Below, piece after piece: positions 10,990 to 22,726 of a stretch of 64,000 nt of DNA. The notes below the pieces were generated by a model that worked only from the letters and a program-made list of their open reading frames with translations, searched no databases and had not been told where the DNA came from. Every line of letters begins with the position of its first letter. Within the stretch, counting starts at the first letter, position 1. The position numbers and the translations under genes are program-made. Source of the stretch: Paramecium octaurelia (taxonomy: Eukaryota; Ciliophora; Oligohymenophorea; Peniculida; Parameciidae); contig CAJJDP010000127.1 in assembly GCA_905182995.1 (NCBI GenBank), positions 245,095 through 309,094 on the forward strand. Reading direction: 5' to 3'.

Positions 10990-11257
10990 ATATTTGAAAA
11001 GACTTTGATTATTGCTTACTTATTAAATAATTACATATTTTTTTAAAATTAAAATCTAAGAAGAGATAATTCTCTCTTTATATTTTGGATTTAGATTGTT
11101 TAAGAGAGGAATAATTTTTTAATCCATTATCAAATATGTGTTAATGAGGGTGAAAATAGTTTTTGTTGATAGCATCTAGAAGGTTTTTGATAATTGTATT
11201 ATATAAGTTGTTAGATACCCATTTTGTTGTTATTATTGTATAGAATAAAATTAATAA

Positions 11258-11939
11258 ATGGATTAGTATGAATCAAATAATTTCATTTGGAAATGTAGAG
11301 TGTTTTAAGTAAATTTGAGTGATATTCCTATGAATCATAGACTTTAAATGAGAGAATTAGAATCAGTTTTTGATTATGATGATTTACTCTACCTCAATTT
11401 CCTTATCTATGCATAAAATAAAATAAAAGAATTTTAAGCCAACAGATGCGAATACTCTATTATCTAATTTCACTAAAATATAAGAAATCATAATTCCTAG
11501 CATAATTGCAAGAGATTTATAAAAACCTCTGGTCCCAAGGAACTATCAAAATTGGCTAAATCTGATTCCTATTTGATTACTGATATCTCATTAGAATAAA
11601 TTGAGAAATAGCTTCCGATCTTCTAAATTGAAGTCATAGGGTATTATAATAGAGGATTTGAGTAATTTAGTTCATTCATTATCAAGATTAAAAGATGAGG
11701 AATTCATGTTTTGGGAGTGGAATGAAGAAATTAAAGTTGTGATAATTCAATAAATAGACCATTTTATAAGGAAGTAAATTTGAAAATGATGAAATCCTTA
11801 TAGACTCTACCTTCTTTATATAATAAAATAATATAATCATTAAGTGATAGGAAGTTTAGGAGTTGCTGTTTAGATTTAAGGATTAGAATTTAATAATGAA
11901 AGAAAACCTTAAGAGAATAGAAAGTTGAAAATTATCTGA
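11258..11939 (+). CDS. Unknown protein (208 aa)
   Basis: ATG 11258 to TGA 11937-11939 with introns of 25 and 30 nt; splicing gives 208 codons. The sequence is mixed alpha/beta in character (for example YYNRGFELKDEEFMFWEW and HQVIGSLGVAVQIQGLEF), with no signal peptide and no motif I can name. After the stop the same phase stays open for another 34 codons, but no splice joins it. Confidence 0.65.
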
Positions 11940-12231
11940 TTTTAATCTTAAAAAGAATCGTTTCTAATGGTTAATTAATCAAGCGAAATTGTTAATAGGA
12001 TTGATTTGAGGGAGAATAATTTTAACATTAAGAAATAATCTTGAGAAGGTGTAATAGATTGATAATTGTGTGGATGTTTATGATAATGATTATAAATATA
12101 TAAGCAAATAAAAATATTAATGATTGGTCTTTTCAATTAGTTTAGTTTAGTGCAATTATATTTGGAGTAACTTTAACCTTCCATTTTTTTAAGAATTGGA
12201 TGAAAAAGTTCGATTTTTAGTAATAAAATAA

Positions 12232-12588
12232 ATGATGAATTATTATATGTTATTATTTTATATTAGAAAAATAAGGATGAATTAATGGAGCTAGATAGCT
12301 ACCTAATTTAAATAAAATATTAAATTATTTGATCGAATAGATGAGTCTGAATTATGCAAGGAGTCGAGTTTTGAGATCAATTATTAGATGAGAAATATCA
12401 AATAAAAGAAGGAGAGACCCATAGAACCAGACTAGCCAGATCCAGATGAATGTTGTGGTTCTGGTTGTTAACGATGTGTGTTGGATGTTTACTATGAGAA
12501 ATTAGAATAATATGAGAAAGACTTAATGGAATGGTTGGCAGAGTAAGAAGAAGATTAAGATGATGATGGAAGCAATCAAAAGAGTTGA
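12232..12588 (+). CDS. Oxidoreductase-like domain (OXLD1-type) protein (117-118 aa)
   Basis: Single exon ending at TGA 12586-12588; tandem ATGs stand at 12232 and 12235. The core ERPIEPDQPDPDECCGSGCQRCVLDVYYEKLEQYE carries the CCGSGC..C pattern of the short oxidoreductase-like family (OXLD1/UPF0651). Human OXLD1 is mitochondrial. The N-terminus here (NYYMLLFYIRKIRMNQWSQIA) is basic and hydrophobic and could serve as a presequence. The C-terminus is acidic (EEDQDDD). The biochemical role of this family is not settled. Confidence 0.8.
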
Positions 12589-12720
12589 ATTATTGTGGTT
12601 CGCATCAATGATGATAATATGTGTTATGACGAATTAAATTTTTGTATGAGTTATGGTTGAGTTTATATCACAAATATTTCTTGAATTCTAGTAATTTAGT
12701 TAAAATAACTTACAAATAGA

Positions 12721-13437
12721 ATGAGAAAAAGATTAGGAGCAATCCATTCTGATTCAGCTGAAGAATACATTCAACTAGCTCAAACTGCTTGGAACAAGGA
12801 TCTCTTCTATTATGAGGGCAATTCCAAGAAACAAGAATAAAAACTTGTGAACTTTGATTTTGATGAGAGGGAAACTAATGTATAAATATAATCTGATATT
12901 CTAGAATACGGAAATAGAGGAGGAAGCATAGATACAAGCATAGATGGAGACATAGAATGTAAAAATACTTGTGATGGCTGCAGAGAATGAAGCATAATAT
13001 ATCTTTGATTATTGTGATCGAGAAGTTCATCAAAGGAGGGATTTTGATTATGTTTCAAAGGTTGAAGTCAATAAAAACAAATAAATCACTTATCATTTTT
13101 GGATGAACAATATTAACTCAACTAAATTCACTGAGATTATTGATGGTAAAATTTATAAATTTATTTTTTAGTGTACGTGAAAAATTGCGATGTAGTTATA
13201 TATATGTACAACAAATCGGTTGAGGAGCATTATCAAGATTTCATAGAGAAGATATCCAAAATCAATAATAAGAGATTTACTATATACAAAGTCAAGAACA
13301 CTTTGAATAGAACTCAAGTATTTTTTAGTTATAATCTTTAGAGTTTTGATAAACTAAGCGATTAGAATAAAGAAAATATAATTGCTGCGAGAAGCCTGTA
13401 AGAAGCCATCTCTAAAACTATTAACTAATATATATGA
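12721..13437 (+). CDS. Degenerate Rab-like GTPase-fold protein (221 aa)
   Basis: ATG 12721 to TGA 13435-13437 with introns of 25 nt (12959-12983) and 26 nt. The part after residue ~100 follows the small-GTPase layout: a beta pair (VSKVEVNKNKQITYHFW) where Rabs have the switch region and WDTAGQE, then VYVKNCDVVIYMYNKS, equivalent to the strand before the NKxD loop, then a helix and strand. There is no P-loop GxxxxGK[ST], no DTAG and no clear NKxD. It is therefore unlikely to bind GTP in the normal way, or it is only a distant relative. The first 100 residues are acidic and unrecognised. No C-terminal prenylation Cys. Confidence 0.55.
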
Positions 13438-13589
13438 TTATAAACCATTTTTAATTTTGCTTACTACAATTGTTAAATAAATGGAGAATCAGAGTTATCA
13501 AGTGTGTGCAATATTGGAATGTGATTTGTTCTATTTTATTTTATTTTTATTTTATTATGTAAAACGGATTTATTTTCATTTATTATTAT

Positions 13590-14783
13590 ATGAAATTATT
13601 ATTGTTTGTGTTTTTCGTATACACTTATGCGACAAGTGCACAATACAGATAAGCGATGGAGGACGTATGCAGTAAACTATTCATTAGCTTAACGATGATA
13701 ACTTCGGTTAAACCCTTCTTGAAACCATTCAAATGCATATCTAATCTGATGAGCCTGTTGGTAATTTAGTCAATATGTTGTAAAATCTTCAATCGTAAGT
13801 GGAAAAGGTGTAATACAAATCTGAAGAGCAACACAAGAGAATTTCTACGAATTGCTACCTCAACTTAGGTTAATTGAACGATTAAATCGATAATTACAAA
13901 GTTAAATCTGTGACTCTAAAATCATATATTGACACTCTCAATCCAAATGTTAAATCGAGTGTGGCAATGGTGGAAAGAAAACAAAAAGAAATAGTATTTT
14001 TACCTAAAATTAAGATAGGATGACTATAAGCAAGAGTTAAAATAAGCAGCAGAAAAAAGAGAGAAGGAACACGAAACCTATTCCACTATATTAGATAACC
14101 TTGAGTAAGCCTTATTCGGTTTCCATCAAATTAAGTTAGCTTTTAATCAATTTATCGATTCCGTGCAAAAAGGGTAACGTAAATTTGAGTCATTCGCTGA
14201 AATGAAATAAGTGTTAAAATAAGTTAAACACACCTACAAACTTGAAGGGTACAAGCATTTCGTGTAATTACTCTAGTCTCTATCAAAGCAGACAAGCGAA
14301 GAGGTATTGCATTTCATATATATTAGGAAGCATTAAAATTAGCAATTCAATTGAGTGCTATTCTCAAATAAATAGAATCATACATTTAAGCTGAAAGAAC
14401 CAGAGAAGACCAAGCAGAATTAGCTAGGGAGTCAGCTTATAATGATTACAAAGCCCAAATTGCTGATTTGTTCAATGAAACTTCTAAATCTCTGACTGAA
14501 ATGACAGGTAGTATTTATGAATAAAAGAGGAATTTTGGATAGTCAGTCGAATGAATTGAAATAGAGTGAGAATGAAAAAATGGAAGTTGATGTCAGATTA
14601 CAAAATAAAATGAAAGAATTTGAGAACATACAAGCTGAATGTTCAATTCTAGATTAAGAATATTAGCAATCAACTAGATAGAGAAATTAACAAAGTAAAT
14701 TACTAGATTAAGCAATTTTGTTAACGACAACTTCACTAGGATAATTGAAGAGTGACTTATTAAAGCATGCTGAAGTTTATTGA
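13590..14783 (+). CDS. Trichocyst matrix protein-like secreted coiled-coil protein (~364-366 aa)
   Basis: ATG 13590 begins a clear signal peptide (MKLLLFVFFVYTYATSA). The mature part opens with LNDDNFGQTLLETIQMHI and QSDEPVGNLVNML, close to the conserved opening of Paramecium trichocyst matrix proteins, the crystalline cargo of dense-core defensive organelles. The rest is helical coiled coil with SYIQAERTREDQAELA-type repeats. Introns of 23, 25 and 23 nt are clear. A fourth interruption near 14510 can be a 22-nt intron ending GAG or a 28-bp TA-bounded segment, and both keep the frame. TGA is at 14781-14783. A role in secretory-granule content is inferred from the family. Confidence 0.75.
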
Positions 14784-14894
14784 CGTATTCAAACCATGAA
14801 AATTTAAGCATTATTATTCTACATTAATTATCATCTTCTTTTAATCATTTGACTATCACTATTGAGATTATTAATAAATATAAAAAAAAATAAA

Positions 14895-16371
14895 ATGTCT
14901 AAAATTGACGAACAGCAAATCATCAAAAATACTAAAAGCATGTAGAAAATGCAGGAAATTGCAGATCGCATCTATGCTACTACTGGGGATTTGACTAAAA
15001 GTATGAGCATTGCAATATATAGCTATTAGTTCTGATAGTATATTGAAACCGTCTAAATTGACATAAGAATAATTATTATTATAAGCAAAGAAGATTGATA
15101 ACATCTAGGATAGTAAGTAGAAGAAGGGCAAAGGATAATAATCTACTTCAGCCAATAAAAGTGAGTTAAATTCAATAGAATGGTTGAATAAATTATAAGA
15201 AATATAATAATAACACAATGAAGACAAGAAAAAACTGAGGGAAGAACTTATAGCGAGATATGTGTAAAGGGAAATGGAATTTAAGAAAACCATCGATGAA
15301 TTGCAATAAGAATTGAGATCTAGAACTGCCTTGGATTAGACTGATAAGAAAATAATGGAGATGATTTACAAAGATCATAGCAAAATTATAGAAGGAATCA
15401 ATAATATTTAGTTGAGGACTTCTAAAATCCTAGTGGATTAAGAAAGAGACATCATTAGATTTTTTAATAATAAAATTAATGAAATAAAGAAACAATTTTA
15501 AGAGGAAAGAGAGAAGAAAGGTTAAAATGATAAAGAGTATATTTAAAAGGAGAATCAATTGATTAGCGAACTAGAATGGATTAAGAAGATTGCATAGAAA
15601 ATTGACGACGAAAATCATTAATTGATGCAAAAGTATAAGGAATTGAAGGTTGAGTATTAAACTTAGGAAAGAGATAGAGAAATGCTGATGAAGGAGTTGA
15701 TAATCAAGAAGAAGGAAAATGCCATTCTCAAATCATAAATTTAATAATATGAAAAGTTATTGAATGATGTTTAAAAAGACGATGATTAAGAATCCTATTA
15801 GGGTTAAGTCTTAGATAAATCTGGAGTTAAAAATCAAAAAACTGACAAATCTAAATAATCTTCATCCCAATAGCAAGTAAGATTTCCTCAAATAACAAAT
15901 TCCTAAGTTTCACAAAGTGTTGATGAAGTGTAAAAAGCAAAGTATAATATTCATTTTAAAGAGAATAGATATTAGAATATAATTAAAACCTATTAGGACA
16001 CATTGAAAAAAGAATAAAAGAGACAAAGAGAAATCAAATAACTTTACATCAAAGAGTTATCTGCTAAAACAGAGCTATACAATGTTTTAAGATAGTGTAT
16101 TGAAGATATTAAGGAAGAGATAATTTAAGTGAGGAGTGACGAGAGGACTTTGAAAAAAAATAAGAGTAATTTATGATTAAATTTAGATTAAAGCAATGAG
16201 GAAGTAAAGTTGGAGAAGGAGGATAGAGAAAAATTGATTGAAAACTTACTAAAACACGAAAGGGTCATTGAGGTTATAAGTGATAAGATATTTTACAATA
16301 AGAAAAACTATGATGAAACACTTTTGCAACAACAGTACGAAGAAACAAATTACAATGATGAATAATATTGA
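14895..16371 (+). CDS. Long coiled-coil protein, probably ciliary/basal body (477 aa)
   Basis: ATG 14895 to TGA 16369-16371 with introns of 22 nt (15001-15022) and 21 nt (16168-16188). Nearly the whole protein is coiled coil (residues ~60-300 and ~350-470), broken by a Ser/Gln-rich segment. The stretch ENHQLMQKYKELKVEYQTQ followed by DREMLMKELIIKKKENAIL resembles cilia-associated CCDC/CFAP proteins in style, but I cannot name the family. No signal peptide or membrane span. Confidence 0.75.
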
Positions 16372-16394
16372 ATATTTAATAATTTTCTTGATTA

Positions 16395-16709
16395 TCACGT
16401 GAGTCGTTTTGTAAATGCTTCAATCAAACAATTGCTAATAGGAGTATTGCATTTCTATCTTACACATCGATATAACAATCGAGTATTATCATCATCTACC
16501 AAACAATTATAGAATTGTCCTAATGCATAGGGCATTTCTTAGAACCTCTAATAAATAGTGACACATTATGTTAGGTGCTTTTCGCAAGTATTATTTGCTA
16601 TGCAAGTCCTCCATTCATCAGGACACTTATAGAAAACACAATTATTGTCTGGATCTGTTGGTTTTTGCAATGCTAAAATGGCAAAAACAAATGTCAAAAA
16701 GAATTTCAT
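16395..16709 (-). CDS. Small secreted cysteine-rich protein (104 aa)
   Basis: Single exon on the minus strand, ATG 16707-16709 to TGA 16395-16397. The N-terminus MKFFLTFVFAILAL is a signal peptide. The mature part has about nine Cys in CxxxC and C-x4-C style pairs (CVFYKCPDEW, CIANNTCEKH, CVRQKCNTP), which suggests several disulfides and an extracellular or vesicle-lumen location. I do not recognise the family. It is tail-to-tail with the coiled-coil gene (23 bp apart) and starts 60 bp from the end of the cyclin gene. Confidence 0.65.
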
Positions 16710-16769
16710 TTAAAATGCAAATCGGTATAAAATATATACACACAATTAATTAAAAAACAAAGAGTAAAT

Positions 16770-17796
16770 TCAAATTGAAATTGTGATTTATGAGACCTAC
16801 AGATGCTCTTCTCTAGCATATTTTCTCTTCACAGCTGGATACAAAGTATTGTTTTAATTGTTGTAGTAAAGCTACAATAAATAAGTGGCACAATATTTTG
16901 ATTCGTCTGTGATTTCCATTTCGGATTGAATTCCTAAAATTTTGTTAGACAAGAGCAATGCCGAGTGAGCCAGTTATGAAGGCATGTATTGAAGGCTTTC
17001 ATAACTATGCAAGGCAATCTCGAGGATGTAGGATGACAATTGAAATTATTGGGTTTGAAATACTTTATTGTCTTCAATTTAAGTGTTTTCAATAACAGTA
17101 AATTCTAAGAATCTTAGAGGACTGATGTAGTTTAGTGAAAAGTTAACAGTATTCAGAATCTAGCCTTCCATTTGGAGTATCTCCTCCTTCGTGTAGGCTC
17201 TGTCGCAGACGTAGACAAAGTCTTTGATATTTGGAGGGTAGATTTCTTCAAATTTGGATGCGATGAAGAGGGAAGAAACTCCGACCAATTGAAGTTTGTT
17301 CCTCTTGACGATGTTGGCACTAAGGTATCTGTCTATGAGGTTGATGGCTAGATAGAGACTGTTTGGAGACTAGAGGATATTAGATGTAACAAAATACAAG
17401 TTTGAATTTCATGTGAACTTCTTCAATCCAGTCGATAAGGATGGACCTCATTTTTTAATTGATGTCTTTTTGTGTTTGTTCCATAAAGCAGGAGTTAGGT
17501 AAGTAGTTACTCTAAATGGATAGATTGATTGAATTTACTTATTCTTCTAAAATATATCGAAATATGTCCTTTCTATAATTGCTAATGAATTGGGGGTTGC
17601 TTAATTCTTCATCCATTCTGCTACTGCTCAGACATGATTCATTATATTCTTCATCCATAGTACTTCCTGATCCGCATGTTGATGTTCGTTAATGTTTCGG
17701 GACTTTTTCGAAGGTTACAGATTTCGAGTTTCTTCTTAGGGAATTATAAAAAGTATTGTTGTTTGAATCTTCTATTTAGGTAAGAGAGGCAATCAT
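16770..17796 (-). CDS. Mitotic-type cyclin (323 aa)
   Basis: Regulatory subunit of a cyclin-dependent kinase. ATG 17794-17796, introns of 27 and 28 nt, TGA 16770-16772. The cyclin box starts at MRSILIDWIEEVHMKF, the A/B-type signature, and continues LYLAINLIDRYLSANIVKR, LQLVGVSSLFIASKFEEI and FVYVCDRAYTKEEI. The C-terminal cyclin fold follows (FLEFTVIENT, then YMPSQLAHSALLLSNK). The Arg, Lys and Glu that contact the CDK are present. The 80-residue N-terminus is Ser/Asn-rich, and no clear destruction box (RxxL with following Asn/Lys) was found. Confidence 0.92.
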
Positions 17797-18708
17797 TGCA
17801 ATTAATTTAAATTCGAATTATTGTTTTTATTTATTAATTTTGTTATTTCTTCAAATATTGGGGAAATGCCCAATTTGAATTTGAATTTCAAATTATGTTT
17901 TAATAACAGTTATTAAATGCTTTCCTATTTCTCGCGCATATTCACTTTATTATCCGATCACAACGAAACCCATCAAAATTCTTTAGACGATTCTTCAATT
18001 TTGCAAGAACTTTTTTAATACATGCTACCAATAGCTTATAAAAAAGTATTTAAAAATAGACAATAACCCCTTACTCATACCGAGTGTAAATCATAAATCG
18101 AGACTAGACAAATTATAATATTTTGAACTTAGTCCCAATAACTATTCTTATATTGTTCATTAATAGAACGTCATAGATCATGCAATGAAGAATTATTAAA
18201 TCAAATTAATATTTTCCTTTACTTAAGAAAGAATTGTATGCAAATAATTATTGATATTTTTATTAATATTTATTGTTTACCGTTCCACTCTTATTTGATC
18301 TCTCCACATTCCAAACCATTAATCAGTTTCATTTTAATCAAAAAATTACTGTTTGGTGATCCATATTGTGAAAAAATAGACTCTGGAGTGAGAATATTCA
18401 ATGGGGTTATCCTCATATAGTCCGAGAGCATATGATGATGAGGAGATGACATTTAGAAGGGGAGGTGACAGCAATACAACTGAAAACCTTTGGATTTGAG
18501 GGAATTTTTATTGTGATTAATAAAAGTAAGAAGGGGGTCAGAAGGATTAATGATGAAATGTGTTCATAATAATTTATAAAAGTTAGAACAAGTTTAATGA
18601 CATCATATTTAATTAATTACACATTATTGATTTCTCATCATTTTGGAATTAAATCCATACATCTTTGAATTAACCGATTTTTAAAAAAATATCTAATATA
18701 TTTTGGAT
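17797..18708. other. Intergenic, no supported gene (912 bp)
   Basis: Divergent spacer between the cyclin and the ACAD-like gene. Only short open frames are present (for example 60 codons at 18238-18420), without splice context or motifs. The stretch 18360-18500 is less AT-rich than the rest, but no gene could be built. Confidence 0.45.
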
Positions 18709-21079
18709 ATGTTCATTTCAGAAGGACAGCAAAAATATAATTTATCAAATTATCTGAACCAGCAGACAACATTGGCAGTTTTTCTGGGAGTGAAGGAAGT
18801 TGAAATTGACCAGATATAACAACTAACAGAATAAATTTATAAACTCTCTTTCAAGTATTTTTCTAATTGAAATTTTAAGGAACTCAAAGAAGTAGATTAG
18901 ATTTCACATCAAATCCACCATCTCTGCAGTCTAGGAAAACTAATTAGAGAAAGATTTTACAATAGCTTAAAAGTTATCTAATGCAAATATGCCTGTCCCC
19001 AAGGCATTATTTTATTGCAGAGATCAATCTGTTCTTGGATTTCCATTTTATGCTACAGAATATGTTGAAGGAAGAATATTCAACATGGAACAACTACTAA
19101 ATATTTCGCAAGCCCATAAAAGATTACTGTTCTAAGAGGTTTCCAAAGCTTTGGCTCATCTACATTCAATTAGCTTTCATTATCTCGGCCTTGGGGATGT
19201 GGACCAAAACACTCGTCATTACGAAACATTAAATAACAAATTACATAACTTATATAAATAACATGAAACCAAAATATCAACCAATATGGAAGATCTTTTG
19301 TATTGGTTATCATTAAACACTCCAGTAAAATCTGATTTGGATAACCTATGCTTGATACATGGGGATTTTTCACTCTCTAAAGTTGTATTCCACCCAACCC
19401 AACCAACAGTTTTGGCTATTTTAGATTGGCAATAGGCTTAAATAGGAAATGCCTTCGTTGATTTGGCCAGTTTTGTTTTACCATACTACATTCCCTATTC
19501 AAATGGGTAACATCAGGTTGATGGCTGGTTTGGAGTCGAGGAAATAATCGGTCAACCAAGTATCCAAGATGTACTATCAGCCTACTTTACCACCAGATCA
19601 AGCTAAGTTATTCCAGATATCAGATACTAAATCATTTAGTCAATCGTGAAGACTTCAATAGATTAGCAAATCCACTATAAATAATAGAAAGATGAAAAAT
19701 ATTATGAAAATTCTCACTTTTTATCCAAGGCTGGTTATGAGATAATCTTGGAGATGACTGAAGGAGATCCCTTTGGAATCAAAATGAGAGCGACAAATGA
19801 TGGCTAAATCTGGTCACATTGGCCTGTTTCTGAAAGATGCAAGAGTTATTATTATAGAATCAAGGACTTCATGAGAGATGAGGTTTTCCCCATTGAAAAG
19901 GCCATCTTGGACAAAGCCAGAGAGGTTCCAAGGTCTCTACCCAACAAACCAATTACAGAATTAGAAGATCTTCAAAGGAAAGCCAAATCTGTTGGTTTAT
20001 GGAATTTATTCATCCTGGATCCTATGTATGGAAAAGGCTTAACTAATCTTGAATATGTGTTCATTTCAGACCTTATAGGATTAAGTTTTATAGGCCACGA
20101 AGTATTTAATTGTTTGGCCCCTGATACAGGAAACATAAGATTATTGATAGCATATGGAACACAATATTAAAAAGAGAAATATTTAAAACCATTATTAGAA
20201 GGTCAATGCAAATCATTTTTTGCTATAACTGAGAAAGATGTCTCATCTGCAGATTAAGAAAATAACAAATTCACTATCACACCGAAAGATGGAGGTTTCA
20301 TTCTAAATGGTGGAAAATGGTTTGTCTAAAATGCTGCTGATGAAAGAGCAATCTTTGGAATTGTGGTTGGTAAGTCATCCTAGCATACAAATAATCCCAA
20401 GGAGACCTAATCTATGATTCTGGTTGACATGAACAATCCTAAAATACAAATAACTAGACAGTTCTCTTCTCAAAATTTCTACGACCTTCCTCACAGTTAT
20501 TCAGAAATTCAATTCAATAATGCCTTTGTTCCCAATGAAAATCTATTAGGACCACTTGGAGGAGCAATCAAAATGATTGAAGATAGATTATTGGAAGAAA
20601 GATTAAATCTTTGTGCTAGACTTAATGGATTAACTAGGAGGAGTTTAGATTTAACATTGTCAAGATCTGAGAAAAGAGTGATCTTCAAAGAAAAACTAAA
20701 GGATAATGCTGCTTTTCAAGAGAAATTAGGAGATCTGGAAATTGCATTTCAATCATGCAGATTATTGTGTTTAAATGCTGGGTTATTGTTGGATTCAGTT
20801 GGAAATAAACACTTAAATGCGTTCCTGGCTGTTAGCGAATGTAAGGCTCACATTCCTAAAGCTAGTCAGTACATTTTGGATTCTTGCATGCAAATATTTG
20901 GGGCAGAGGGAGTGACTGAAGAGTAACCTTTGAGTCTTATTTTGCGTTTAGCCAAGGCTCTTAGATTTGTGGATGGACCGTGTGAATTCCATTTGAGACA
21001 GGTTTCTAAATTTGTTTATGGAAATCACATATTCAATGATCTAAATAATGCTCAAGGATATGGATTAGCAAAACTATGA
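18709..21079 (+). CDS. ACAD10/11-like phosphotransferase + acyl-CoA dehydrogenase fusion (781 aa)
   Basis: Flavoenzyme fusion like animal ACAD10/ACAD11, which degrade 4-hydroxy fatty acids. One 25-nt intron near 18853. Residues ~1-320 form an aminoglycoside-phosphotransferase fold: MPVPKALFYC, then LIHGDFSLSKVVFH (catalytic HGD) and AILDWQQAQIGNAFVDLA (DW). Residues ~385-781 are the acyl-CoA dehydrogenase: FFAITEKDVSSAD, GGKWFVQNA, LGGAIKMIEDRL and FGAEGVTEE near the C-terminus. The protein ends AKL, a peroxisomal PTS1 signal, so peroxisomal beta-oxidation is the likely location. The N-terminal HAD domain of ACAD10 is absent, so the architecture matches ACAD11. Confidence 0.9.
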
Positions 21080-21235
21080 TTTATTTTATAAATAACAAAT
21101 AAAATCTGACCTTATAAATTAATCCATTCTAATTTATTTCAAGATCGTATAAGTTTTTTCAAATTATAAATAGTATAAACTGAGCATTTATATTAAACCA
21201 TTTCCCTTAAATTATTTATTTAAATCTTTATATCG

Positions 21236-22370
21236 ATGAGCACAGGACTTGCTAAACCTAAAAAACTGAAACTCACAGATTACGAAGTCTTTCAAACCTT
21301 GGGTACTGGTAATGAAAAATTGAAATGCTGAATTTTAGGTTCATTCGGAAGAGTGAAACTGGCAAGGAATAAACAAACCAATAAATATGTTGCCTTGAAA
21401 AGTCTAAAAAAAGCTGAGATCATTAGACTCAAGCAAGTTGATCATGTGATTAATGAAAACACCATATTGGGAAATTTACAGCACCCATTTATTGTATTAT
21501 CGATGATCAATTTTAGGTAACTTTTGAAGGCTTCTGTCAAGATCCAAGATATCTCTATTTAGTCTTAGAATTCGTGTCTGGAGGAGAGTTGTTCACTTAC
21601 CTAAGAAGCATCGGAAGACTCGATACTTCACATGCAGCGTAAACATTCCCCATCCATCCTTAGCTTTTATGGTGCCCAAGTTGCCTCCATGTTCGAGTAC
21701 CTGCATTCCAAGAACATCATCTACAGGGATCTTAAACCAGAGAACTTATTGATTGCGGATGATGGATATCTCAAATTAACAGATTTCGGCTTCGCTAAAG
21801 TCGTAGAGGGAAGAACCTATACATTGTGTGGAACCCCAGAGTATTTGGCTCCTGAAATTCTGTTGAACAAAGGACACGGCAAGGCTGTCGATTGGTGGAC
21901 TTTGGGAATTTTAATTTATGAAATGAATGCAGGAATCGATCCCTTCTCAGATGAAGATCCCATGGCCATTTATCAAAAGATCTTGAAGGGCAAAGTTAAA
22001 TTCCCAAAAAGCTTTGATAAGTAATCATTATGTCTTAAATCAAAAGGAATGCTAAGTCTTTGGTCAAGCATTTACTTGTGGCTGATCTTTCTAAAAGATA
22101 TGGAAATTTAAAAAATGGTAACACTACTCATTTCTAATCTAAGGCGCTGCTGATGTTAAAAATCATAGATGGTTTGCAAGTCTAGATTGGAATCTCCTTA
22201 CTCAAAAGAAATTACCCGTTCCATATAAGCCTGTTGTGAAGTAAGTGCACCATTTCTCATTAATTTTACTTAGAGCTCCAAATGATACATCCAATTTTTC
22301 ATCCTACCCAGAATCCGACACCCAAAGCCCTGCTCTTAAACCAGCAGACGATCCCTTCTTAGAATGGTGA
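21236..22370 (+). CDS. cAMP-dependent protein kinase catalytic subunit, PKA/AGC type (323 aa)
   Basis: Ser/Thr kinase with six introns (30, 23, 25, 26, 26 and 33 nt). After splicing the full set of kinase motifs appears: GTGSFGRV (G-loop), VALKSLKK (Lys), HVINENTIL (Glu), [10 protein letters not shown] (catalytic loop), DFGFAK, the activation loop [15 protein letters not shown] (the phosphorylated Thr and P+1 region of PKA) and [12 protein letters not shown]. The extreme C-terminus FLEW matches the F-x-x-F/W tail typical of PKA and lacks the longer tail of PKG/PKB. In Paramecium, cAMP and PKA control ciliary beating; that role is known biology, not seen here. Confidence 0.95.
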
Positions 22371-22726
22371 TTAATAGAGCATTATTCATTATAATAAATT
22401 CAACTATCTATATATATTTTATGATTAATAAATTAACGATAAGTCAACAAATTTAAACTCTATTTACCAATAAGTATAATCTGCCCAAAATCTACATAAG
22501 GTCACTTTTAATTATATTTATAACAACCCTACTTTAATTTAATGATATTTTATAAAATCGCCTTCTGAATTCTTAGACCTTGGCTTGGTGGACCGTTTTC
22601 ACACCCATCAGATACAAAGGGACATTTATAATGATATCAATATTTATCCGGTTCTAAATAAGTGATCGAAATTAATAATTAATTATAAATTAAAATGCAC
22701 TTCATCAATTAAATATAATTTTATTT
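22371..22726. other. Intergenic (356 bp)
   Basis: Convergent spacer between the kinase and the giant helicase gene. AT-rich, no open frame of note. Confidence 0.5.

Noticed and set aside
12810-13058. 82-codon minus-strand frame
   Set aside because: Antisense shadow of the spliced Rab-like gene.
15105-15378. Overlapping minus-strand frames, Phe/Tyr/Ser-rich
   Set aside because: Antisense of the Lys/Glu-rich coiled-coil gene; composition is the expected complement.
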